From Andreprevotia chitinilytica DSM 18519 (GTDB taxonomy: Bacteria; Pseudomonadota; Gammaproteobacteria; Burkholderiales; Chitinibacteraceae), in NCBI RefSeq assembly GCF_000711875.1, contig NZ_KL543993.1:1-40170 (forward strand): 40,170 nucleotides of DNA, read 5' to 3'. A model generated the notes under the pieces. It was not told where the DNA came from and searched no databases. It saw only the letters and a list, made by a program, of their open reading frames with translations. Position numbers and translations under genes: made by a program. The first letter of the stretch is position 1. Every line of letters starts with the position of its first letter. Positions 28,546-34,911 of the stretch are shown one piece after another.

Positions 28546-29751
28546 TTAAACCGCCTCAGCCAACGCGGCTGACACATGCTGCGACCGATGCACCGCCAGC
28601 ACCTTGCCCAGCAGCGTCAATCCATGATCGATCTCCGCCGCCGTGCTATTGAGCGGCGGCATGAAGCGCAGGCAATGCGCACGTGGGGCGTTGAGCAGGA
28701 AACCATGTTCGCGAGCGGTTTCAACCATCTGCAGCGCGTCGTCGCTGCCCACTTCCAGCGCCACCAGCAAACCTTTGCCGCGCACTTCGCCCAGGCCAAA
28801 ACGCGCGCTCAGCTGCCTGAGGCCAGCAGCCAGCTGCTCGCCACGCGCAACAACGTTCTCGATGAATCCCGGCGCAGCCAACACATCGAACACCGCCACG
28901 CCCACCGCGCACATCAACGGCGCACCGCAGAACGTGCCGCCCTGATCGCCGGGTGTGAACACGCAAGCATGCTGTTTGGCGAGCAAGGCCGAGATCGGCA
29001 CGCCCGCGCCCAGCCCCTTGCCCAAGGTCATGATGTCCGGCTCGATGCCGTATTGCTGGTAGGCAAACAGACTGCCAGTGCGACCACAACCAGTCTGCAC
29101 TTCATCCAGAATCAGCAGCAGACCATGCTCATCACATAGCGCACGCAAGCCTTGCATGAACGCGACGCTGGCCGGGTGCACGCCGCCCTCGCCTTGCACC
29201 GGCTCCAGCATGATCGCCACCGTTTGCGGGCCGATCAGCGCCTGCACACTCGCCAGATCATTGAAACGCGCCTTGGGGAAACCCGGCACCTGCGGCGGGT
29301 AATACACATCCCAACCCGGCTTGCCGGTGGCGCTCATCGTAGCGATGGTGCGGCCGTGGTAGCCGTTCACGAAGGTGATGATCTCGTACGCGCCGCCCTT
29401 GTTCAGCTGGCCCCACTTCCGTGCCAGCTTGATCGCCCCCTCGGTCGCCTCCGCCCCGGAGCTGGCGAAGAACGCCTGATCGAACACGCTGTTGTCCACT
29501 AGCCGCCGCGCCAGATCGAGCGCCGGCCGGTTGTAATACGCCGGGCTCGGGTTGACCAATGCCGTGGCCTGCCGCGCCAACGCCGCCGCCACAATATCCG
29601 GCGAATGCCCCAGCGCATTCACCGCCCAGCCTTGCACCCAATCCAGATACGCCAGACCCACCTCGTCGTACAGCCACGCGCCACGACCGCGCGTGAAGAC
29701 GGTTTCCGGGCGGACGACAGTGTTCATGAGGACAGAGTGAGGCGATTGCAT
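28546..29751 (-). CDS. argD: Acetylornithine transaminase (class III aminotransferase)
   Basis: 401 residues, PLP-dependent, cytoplasmic. Motifs: LDWVQGWAVNALGH, SSGAEATEGAIKLARKWG, GYHGRTIATMSATGKPGWD, EPVQGEGG, LDEVQTGCGRTGS and the PLP lysine in IMTLGKGLGAGVP. The sequence closely follows betaproteobacterial ArgD, which forms N-acetylornithine in arginine synthesis (and may serve in lysine synthesis); related class III enzymes such as AstC/AruC cannot be excluded by motif alone. The ATG at 29751 has an excellent site (AAGGAG), so the in-frame extension to 29922, which crosses a terminator hairpin, is not used. Expression looks controlled by an attenuator in its leader, described separately. 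Confidence 0.88.
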   Translation of the reverse strand: MQSPHSVLMNTVVRPETVFTRGRGAWLYDEVGLAYLDWVQGWAVNALGHSPDIVAAALARQATALVNPSPAYYNRPALDLARRLVDNSVFDQAFFASSGAEATEGAIKLARKWGQLNKGGAYEIITFVNGYHGRTIATMSATGKPGWDVYYPPQVPGFPKARFNDLASVQALIGPQTVAIMLEPVQGEGGVHPASVAFMQGLRALCDEHGLLLILDEVQTGCGRTGSLFAYQQYGIEPDIMTLGKGLGAGVPISALLAKQHACVFTPGDQGGTFCGAPLMCAVGVAVFDVLAAPGFIENVVARGEQLAAGLRQLSARFGLGEVRGKGLLVALEVGSDDALQMVETAREHGFLLNAPRAHCLRFMPPLNSTAAEIDHGLTLLGKVLAVHRSQHVSAALAEAV

Positions 29752-29825
29752 GGTGCGGCTCCTTAGTGGATTGATACTTTGGGGGTTGATGCTTCGGGGG
29801 TGATTGCGTTGGCGACGGACAAAAG

Positions 29826-29943
29826 AAAAGGGCCACGGTAAAAACCGTGGCCCTTTGTCTGGGTAAGCTGGCGGAAGGGGGCTTGGCCTGGTGGCTACAT
29901 CCCGACTTCCGGCCCTGCGCATGCTCCAGACAACGCGCCACGG
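29826..29943 (-). promoter_or_regulatory. Attenuator in the argD leader: terminator and antiterminator arms
   Basis: On the minus strand, AAAGGGCCACGG / CCGTGGCCCTTT form a 12-bp terminator stem followed by T-rich TTCTTTTG (29830-29856), about 75 bases before argD. An upstream arm at 29926-29943 (CCGTGGCGCGTTGTCTGG) can pair with 29845-29862 (CCAGACAAAGGGCCACGG) at 16 of 18 positions, which would occupy the terminator's left half. The upstream arm lies inside the leader ORF. Choosing between these pairings would switch argD on or off. The signal is inferred, the pairing is seen. Confidence 0.75.
29830..29853 (-). terminator. Intrinsic terminator inside the argD leader
   Basis: GGGCCACGG / CCGTGGCCC with a 6-base loop; the outer AAA/TTT pairs extend it to 12 bp. 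T-rich sequence follows on the minus strand. Its place upstream of argD, not at a gene end, makes it a regulatory terminator. Confidence 0.85.
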
Positions 29944-30005
29944 CCGCTACGGGCTCGTGCGGCGGCGCGGGTGCGTCGGGAGGAAATGGTCAGGGCGGAA
30001 TTCAT
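29895..30005 (-). CDS. Putative 36-codon leader peptide of argD
   Basis: ATG at 30005 to TAG at 29895. The peptide begins MNSALTISSRRTRAAARARS and ends GPEVGM, with Arg at positions 10, 11, 13, 17, 19 and 22. It is not in the reading frame of argD. Arm A of the antiterminator (29926-29943) overlaps codons 21-27, so the position of a ribosome here would affect folding. No Shine-Dalgarno is visible; the promoter predicted at 30013-30042 would start the RNA at or near the ATG, so it may be leaderless. Arg-rich peptides arise easily in GC-rich DNA, so the Arg count alone is weak evidence; the antiterminator geometry is stronger. Confidence 0.55.
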   Translation of the reverse strand: MNSALTISSRRTRAAARARSGRGALSGACAGPEVGM

Positions 30006-30012
30006 GACGTTG

Positions 30013-30042
30013 ATATTGCTTAACGATTCGCGCTTGTGTCAA
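30013..30042 (-). promoter_or_regulatory. Probable sigma-70 promoter of the argD leader
   Basis: A perfect TTGACA at 30042-30037, then an 18-base spacer and CAATAT at 30018-30013 on the minus strand. Seven bases separate the -10-like element from the ATG at 30005, so RNA would start at or very near that ATG. The -10 is a poor match. Confidence 0.55.
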
Positions 30043-30051
30043 CTAGAAAAC

Positions 30052-30152
30052 AAACCGTAGGGCGCATTAGGCTGCAGGCCGTAATGCGCCGCATGGCAGT
30101 CCCTCGTTACAGGTTCGGCGCAATGCCCTACGGGGATTGCGCCCTACGGTTT
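30052..30152. repeat. Inverted repeat, AAACCGTAGGGCGCA...TGCGCCCTACGGTTT
   Basis: Fifteen-base perfect outer arms, with inner GGCCGTAATGCGCC and TTCGGCGCAATGCCCTACGG partly complementary. It lies immediately after the rtcA stop (30157) and upstream of the argD promoter, where it could stop rtc transcription from entering argD. Confidence 0.85.
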
Positions 30153-30156
30153 GGAA

Positions 30157-31191
30157 TCAGCCGGTGATGCGCACCAGCCAGCACGCCTCCCCCTGCTGCT
30201 CAATCACCGCATCCACCGGCAGGAATTTCGCGATCACCGCCAGATTGGTTTCCAGATGGCTGGATACCGCGTTGGTCGTAAACGAGCCACCACCCGCCAG
30301 CGCCAACGGCAAGGTCAGCTGATCCGCCAGATGTTCGCCCACCACCGCCGTGCTTTGCAGGTAACGCCACGCTTCATGCGCCACCCGATCTGCCACGCGC
30401 TCTGCCGGGATGCCCTTTTCGCCAAATGCCGTGAACAGCTCGGTGACGTTGTCGTGCGCGACTTCCAGCAACAAGGCGTTGCCGGGGCCTTCCCGCGCTG
30501 GCTGCTCGCGGATGCGGGCGTGATCACACGTCAGCTGCGACTGCAACCGCTCAAGCTCGCGCCGGGCGACATCGGTCGGCACCGCCGCAACAATCGCTTC
30601 AGCCCGAACGCGGGGCGTACCGATCCGCGCCAGCAGATGCAGCGGCGCAAGCTCGGCACAGGGCACCACCTGCGCCACCAGCTCGCCCCCGCCCGCCGGA
30701 TAAAAACCGTGCCGCACCAGCTCGATTTGCGTTGTCACGCCCATTTGCCGCATCAAGGGCAACCAGGCGCGGATCAGGAAATCGGCCGGCGGCGCGAGCG
30801 GATTATGCGTGCCACCGCTCACGGTCAGCGTGGCTGGTGCATCGGCAAACCACAGCGCCGGCAACACCGTTTGCAGTACCAGCGTGCAACTCCCGGCCGT
30901 GCCAATGGCAAAGCGATAGTCGCCGCCGCGAATCTTGTCCGGTGCAAAAGTCAGCGTTTGCGAGCCGGGCACAGCGCCTTCCACCGTCGCCCCGCTGATC
31001 TGCGCTGCCGCCTGTACCGCCGTCAGATGCTGACGCAGCAAGCCCGGCTTTTGCCGTTTGGCGCGGATCTGGTCGATGCGGAACGGCGTGCCGGTGATCA
31101 TCGACAAGGTGAGCGCCGAGCGCAGGATTTGCCCACCGCCTTCGCCTTGCGAGCCGTCGAGTTCGAGGAATGTATTTGCTGTGTTCTTCAT
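30157..31191 (-). CDS. rtcA: RNA 3'-terminal phosphate cyclase
   Basis: 344 residues. RtcA uses ATP, via a covalent His-AMP, to turn RNA 3'-phosphate into 2',3'-cyclic phosphate. Family blocks: LDGSQGEGGGQILRSAL, GGDYRFAIGTAGSCTLVLQT, FYPAGGGE, ADQLTLPLALAGGG and the His of VSSHLETNLAVI, the expected adenylation site. It is the last gene of the Rtc island, 168 bases from rlaP with a palindrome between, so it could be weakly coupled or have its own promoter. The ribosome site is weak. Confidence 0.96.
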   Translation of the reverse strand: MKNTANTFLELDGSQGEGGGQILRSALTLSMITGTPFRIDQIRAKRQKPGLLRQHLTAVQAAAQISGATVEGAVPGSQTLTFAPDKIRGGDYRFAIGTAGSCTLVLQTVLPALWFADAPATLTVSGGTHNPLAPPADFLIRAWLPLMRQMGVTTQIELVRHGFYPAGGGELVAQVVPCAELAPLHLLARIGTPRVRAEAIVAAVPTDVARRELERLQSQLTCDHARIREQPAREGPGNALLLEVAHDNVTELFTAFGEKGIPAERVADRVAHEAWRYLQSTAVVGEHLADQLTLPLALAGGGSFTTNAVSSHLETNLAVIAKFLPVDAVIEQQGEACWLVRITG

Positions 31192-31230
31192 TTGTTATAT
31201 CTGACCACTCAAAGCGGCTTGCTTGTTAAT

Positions 31231-31350
31231 TCCCCCCTTCCTCGAAGGGGGGCTAGGGGGGATTTCGACGGCATAGGCGCTAATCACAGCCGATACCAAT
31301 ATCCAACGTCGCCGAAATCCCCCTCAATCCCCCTTCAGAGAAGGGGGAGG
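31231..31350. repeat. Inverted repeat between rlaP and rtcA
   Basis: CCCCCCTTCCTCGAAGGGGGG with GGGGGGATTTCG forms one hairpin set, and CGAAATCCCCCTCAATCCCCC with TTCAGAGAAGGGGGA the matching inverted set about 45 bases on. It lies inside the rtc operon, between rlaP and rtcA, an unusual place for a stable hairpin. Confidence 0.85.
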
Positions 31351-31359
31351 CTTAAAACC

Positions 31360-32169
31360 TCAGCGCTTAAATGCCAACACCGTCTCCCGCAAAAACGCAT
31401 CCAACGCCCCCGCCTCCCCTTCCGGCTTTTTGTAATCCGGGCAAAACTCCGCCCGTGCCAGTTCAGCCTCAATCAGCGCATGGATATGCGGCCGGCGCGG
31501 GCCATATTGCGATTCATTGGCCTGCATTTTCAGCGCCAGCAAGGCGTTGATCTCGGCCAGCAAATCAACGTCATCCAGCGTACCCGCCACCAAGTCAGCA
31601 AAGCGCATCGGCGGCATGCCCAGCCCGGCATCGATCCATTTCACCGCCAGCAATGGCCGCAATACGTACAGGTATTTCTTGTAGCGCACCGTGTCGCTCT
31701 GCAGATAGCCACGGAAATTCTTCTTCGCCATCGCCAGATAGTGATGCCGCCCTTTGAGTGGCGAGAAGAATTGCGGTGCAAGCGCACGCAAAGCGGCGAT
31801 CGTCTCGGCGTCTTGTCGATACACCACCGGTGAATCGAGCCACTCCAGCAAGGTCGGATTCGAGCGGCGCAAGAGCTGAAGCGCCTTGCGCAATTCCCAG
31901 CCGCTGACGTCCAGCTCGTCCGAAATCGGTAACTCGATCACATCGCGCTGCGGCTCGACGCGCAAATACCAGTCGAGCCGATGCACGTAGATGAAACGCA
32001 CGTCGTAATCACTATCCGGCGAGGCAAAACCCCAGCCGCGACTGCCGGATTCGCAGGCGAACAGCACTTTGACGTCGTGACGTTGTTCGATAGCGGCAAG
32101 TTCGGTCAGGACGCGGGCACGGATTTCTTCGGAGATCGGGTGGGCGCTGAGTATTCGTTCATTGGTCAT
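31360..32169 (-). CDS. RlaP-like nucleotidyltransferase of the RNA-repair operon
   Basis: 269 residues of the DNA polymerase-beta nucleotidyltransferase superfamily: CESGSRGWGFASPDSDYDVRF carries the GS motif and DxD metal ligands, and DWYLRVEPQRDVIELPI holds the third acidic residue. The rest is helical, with PLKGRHHYLAMAKKNFRGYL and VRYKKYLYVLRPLLAVKWI. It matches the RlaP group (PF10127) known to travel with RtcB/RtcA and predicted to modify RNA ends. Start at 32169 with GGAG nine bases upstream. It starts 45 bases after the preceding operon gene. Function is family prediction, not proven. Confidence 0.85.
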   Translation of the reverse strand: MTNERILSAHPISEEIRARVLTELAAIEQRHDVKVLFACESGSRGWGFASPDSDYDVRFIYVHRLDWYLRVEPQRDVIELPISDELDVSGWELRKALQLLRRSNPTLLEWLDSPVVYRQDAETIAALRALAPQFFSPLKGRHHYLAMAKKNFRGYLQSDTVRYKKYLYVLRPLLAVKWIDAGLGMPPMRFADLVAGTLDDVDLLAEINALLALKMQANESQYGPRRPHIHALIEAELARAEFCPDYKKPEGEAGALDAFLRETVLAFKR

Positions 32170-32214
32170 TTTGTTTTTCTCCTGCACCAATCCCATTCGT
32201 TCCATTCATTGTGT

Positions 32215-33081
32215 TCAAGAACTGGGCCAATCCCTTGCCCAATTCGATGGTTCCACGCGTTGTGGTCGCATTTCGGAAAAATCAGCCAACATTCGCCATT
32301 CCAGCGTTGCGGCGGATGGTTGGTCGCAGACGAACAATTGCCCGTTGCGCGAGAAAACCAACCGTTGCCGCTGATCGAAATCAGCAAAATCAGCAGCCCC
32401 GATTTCGGTATCGCCGTGCACGTTACTGACGACGAAGGACTCAACCGTTCTTGCTGCGCGCCGTGGTTGTTTTTCGCTGCGGGCGTGGCTCAACAAGCGA
32501 ATCGCGCCATTTCCAACGGTTTTTGGGTGGGAGAAATCGCCTAACGGGTCATGCTCGTCTTCACTGGCAATGCATTGCCAATCACTGCGCAACGCCTTCT
32601 GCGCTGCCATCCAGACACCGTGCGGGCCATCGTGCGTTTGCACACTGACACCTCGCGGCAAATGGTCAGCATGTGCTTGCAACTTCGTAGCAGGGATATC
32701 CAGCTGCACCTCTCGATGCCCGGTAAATATCCCGCCGCCGCACAAACCGTCATGCGGCCACAAAGCCAGTGCGGTAAAAAACGGCGGCCGGCTCAAGGCC
32801 GTCCAGGTATCGCTGCCGACTTCAGCCAGCGTGCGCGCCCCGCCTTTGCGGGCGACGTAAAGCAACAGCTCGCCGTCGTCCGAAAGATCGCTCATGTCGG
32901 CGTAGATGCGCCCCCTGAACCATTGCCCACACTCGAACGTATCGTTGGCAGTGTTCCATTTGATCATTTGCGCCCAACCGGTCGGCTCCCGCCGCAACAG
33001 CACTGCAACGGGAGCCTGACTGGCGAGCTTGATGCTCAAACGGCACGAGGGCGCGGCCTGCCTCAATGCTTCTTCGGCCAT
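32215..33081 (-). CDS. Uncharacterised 288-residue protein in the rtc operon
   Basis: No signal peptide, no membrane segment. The N-terminal half holds repeated short strands, including CGQWFRGRIYADMSDLSDDG, ELLLYVARKGG, TWTALSRPPFFTALALWPHD and GGGIFTGHREVQLD, and the C-terminus has QRQRLVFSRNGQLFVCD. This beta-rich pattern with DG turns suggests a propeller-like fold. I recall similar uncharacterised bacterial proteins with the block WFxGRIY...DLSxDG...TWTAxSRPP but cannot name a function. It follows rtcB after four bases, so it is almost certainly co-translated and may be an RNA-repair or RNA-recognition partner (inference). Confidence 0.85.
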   Translation of the reverse strand: MAEEALRQAAPSCRLSIKLASQAPVAVLLRREPTGWAQMIKWNTANDTFECGQWFRGRIYADMSDLSDDGELLLYVARKGGARTLAEVGSDTWTALSRPPFFTALALWPHDGLCGGGIFTGHREVQLDIPATKLQAHADHLPRGVSVQTHDGPHGVWMAAQKALRSDWQCIASEDEHDPLGDFSHPKTVGNGAIRLLSHARSEKQPRRAARTVESFVVSNVHGDTEIGAADFADFDQRQRLVFSRNGQLFVCDQPSAATLEWRMLADFSEMRPQRVEPSNWARDWPSS

Positions 33082-33085
33082 TTCC

Positions 33086-34303
33086 CTAACCCTTCACACA
33101 CACCACCTGCCGCAAGGTATGCACCACTTCCACCAGCGAAGCCTGCGCCGCCATCACCGCATCGATATCCTTGTACGCCATCGGAATTTCATCGATCACG
33201 TCCTCGTCCTTCCGGCACTCCACCCCGGCCGTAGCACGAATCTGGTCGTCGACGGTGAAGCGACGCTTGGCCTCGTTCCGGCTCATCGTCCGGCCCGCGC
33301 CGTGGCTGCAAGAGCAGAACGCCTCTTCATTCCCCAACCCGCGCACGATGAAGCTCTTCGCGCCCATCGAGCCCGGAATGATTCCCAGCTGGCCCTTTTG
33401 CGCCGAGACCGCGCCTTTCCGCGTAACCAGCACTTCACGGCCGAAGTGGGTTTCCTTCTGCACATAGTTGTGGTGGCAATTCACCGCTTCCAGGCTGGCC
33501 TCGAACGGTTTGGTGATCACCTTGCGCGCCGCGTTGATGACGTTTTGCATCATGGTGGCGCGGTTCCGGCGAGCGTAGTCTTGCGCCCAACCGACGGCTT
33601 CGACGTAATCATCGAAGTGCTGGCTACCTTCTTCGAAGTAGGCCAGATCGCGATCCGGCAGGTTGGCGATGTGCTGACGCATATCGGCCTGGGCCAGTTC
33701 GATGAACAGGTTACCGATGGCATTCCCGACCCCGCGTGACCCGGAGTGCAGCATGAACCAGACGCGGTCGGCTTCATCCAGACAGACCTCGATGAAGTGA
33801 TTCCCCGTTCCCAAGGTCCCCAAGTGCTTGTGGTTATTGGTGTTCTTGAGCTTGGGGTACTTATCGGTGATGCGCTTGAAGCCGGGGGCCAGTTCGGCCC
33901 ACATGGCATCGACGGTTTCCGGCGGCGTATTCCACGATCCCTTATCCCGTGGGCCACGGGTACGGCCATGCGGTACGGCGGCTTCGATGGCGCTACGCAG
34001 GCCGGCCAGATTATCCGGCAGGTCTTTGGCGGTGAGCGTGGTGCAGGCCGCCATCATTCCGCAGCCGATATCGACCCCGACAGCGGCCGGGATGATCGCG
34101 CCTTCAGTGGGGATCACGCTGCCGATGGTCGAACCTTTACCCAAGTGCACGTCCGGCATCACGGCCAGGTGCTTGAAGATGAACGGCATCTTGGCGGTGT
34201 TCATCAGTTGCTGTTGCGCTGCCGGCTCGACAGGCACGCCGTTGGTCCAGAGCTTGATCGGGGCACCGTCTACGACGGTGAGGGTATTGAAATCTTGTGT
34301 CAT
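33086..34303 (-). CDS. rtcB: RNA-splicing ligase RtcB
   Basis: 405 residues. Joins RNA 2',3'-cyclic phosphate or 3'-phosphate ends to 5'-OH ends using GTP and Mn2+. Visible sites: MPDVHLGKGSTIG, GVDIGCGM (metal Cys), GTGNHFIEV, MLHSGSRGVGN, NCHHNYV and the guanylated His in SHGAGRTMSR. Sequence and length match the bacterial RtcB of RtcR-controlled operons. The ATG at 34303 fits E. coli RtcB; the ATG at 34315 adds four residues and cannot be excluded. It lies after the zinc-ribbon gene (23-base gap) and before the 288-residue gene (4-base gap). Confidence 0.97.
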   Translation of the reverse strand: MTQDFNTLTVVDGAPIKLWTNGVPVEPAAQQQLMNTAKMPFIFKHLAVMPDVHLGKGSTIGSVIPTEGAIIPAAVGVDIGCGMMAACTTLTAKDLPDNLAGLRSAIEAAVPHGRTRGPRDKGSWNTPPETVDAMWAELAPGFKRITDKYPKLKNTNNHKHLGTLGTGNHFIEVCLDEADRVWFMLHSGSRGVGNAIGNLFIELAQADMRQHIANLPDRDLAYFEEGSQHFDDYVEAVGWAQDYARRNRATMMQNVINAARKVITKPFEASLEAVNCHHNYVQKETHFGREVLVTRKGAVSAQKGQLGIIPGSMGAKSFIVRGLGNEEAFCSCSHGAGRTMSRNEAKRRFTVDDQIRATAGVECRKDEDVIDEIPMAYKDIDAVMAAQASLVEVVHTLRQVVCVKG

Positions 34304-34326
34304 GTCATTTCTCATTTTCGAATTGC

Positions 34327-34689
34327 CTATCTAATTCTTTGGCCGGCCAGCCGACGCTCACGGCGGCAGTTCAGGCAACGCACTGCAGTTGAATACACAT
34401 AGCCCTTGGCGGTTTCGAACCACCATTGCTGTTGCGATGCCAGCCAGACTTGTTTCGCGCCGCAATCACGGCAAATAAAGCACAGGTCTTCGTAGTAACC
34501 CCGGCGCAGGAATTCAGGTTGGCCGTAGCTGTTGTTCGCGGCCAGCGCCGCCGGGTTCACGAGGACGCTGCCCTTCGGGCGCGGTACGACAGGTGTCGGG
34601 GCGACGGTGTTTGCCTGCTCCCGCCTGATCTTGCGGCGCGCCATGATGGCAGACCGCTTTTGCTTGCCGCTCAACACGAACGGTTTCAT
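34327..34689 (-). CDS. Zinc-ribbon protein, first gene of the rtc operon
   Basis: 120 residues. A basic N-terminus (KQKRSAIMARRKIRREQ) and a C-terminal probable zinc-ribbon: CRDCG, about 27 residues including WLASQQQWWFETAKGYVYST, then CLNC. This is the pattern of the putative zinc-ribbon family (PF13451). An excellent site (AAGGAG) precedes ATG 34689, about 42 bases after the predicted RNA start of the sigma-54 promoter. Basic residues and zinc site suggest nucleic-acid binding. It is placed to be co-induced with RtcB; no role for it in Rtc repair is known to me. Confidence 0.85.
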   Translation of the reverse strand: MKPFVLSGKQKRSAIMARRKIRREQANTVAPTPVVPRPKGSVLVNPAALAANNSYGQPEFLRRGYYEDLCFICRDCGAKQVWLASQQQWWFETAKGYVYSTAVRCLNCRRERRLAGQRIR

Positions 34690-34741
34690 TGCATTCTCCT
34701 TTAGCCGCAGCCTGACTGCTTCTGTGCGACGCCTACTTCTA

Positions 34742-34757
34742 TGCGAAGGTCGTGCCA
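34742..34757 (-). promoter_or_regulatory. Sigma-54 promoter of the rtc operon
   Basis: TGGCACGACCTTCGCA on the minus strand has GG-N10-GC spacing, a perfect TGGCACG -24 element and a TCGC -12. RNA would start near 34731, placing the zinc-ribbon gene first in the operon. RtcR, encoded divergently, is a sigma-54 activator, which supports the call. Confidence 0.85.
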
Positions 34758-34806
34758 GTCTGCTTGACCGGGCGTGAATCAGTTGCACATCCCATTGATA
34801 TAAAAA

Positions 34807-34904
34807 GGAAAGTATTCATTTTCCGATACCGACCCCATGCGCAAAACCATTTCCACATTGCCAATAAAACGCGATTAAAATATCCAGACTTATAAATTTG
34901 GATA
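34807..34904. promoter_or_regulatory. Candidate RtcR sites and rtcR promoter region
   Basis: Two inverted repeats lie in the divergent gap: GGAAA-N8-TTTCC at 34807-34824 (about 85 bases upstream of the rtc start site) and TATCCA-N12-TGGATA at 34881-34904, next to the rtcR start. The second overlaps TATAAAT and could serve autoregulation. Neither matches a consensus I know for RtcR. Confidence 0.35.
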
Positions 34905-34911
34905 CATCTGC

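Noticed and set aside
28546-29922. A 458-residue form of ArgD starting at 29922
   Set aside because: The extension runs through a strong terminator hairpin and has no ribosome site or homology, whereas ATG 29751 follows AAGGAG.
30151-31833. A 560-codon plus-strand open frame across rtcA and rlaP
   Set aside because: It is antisense to two well-supported genes and runs through a palindromic repeat; Arg/Gln/His-rich shadow composition.
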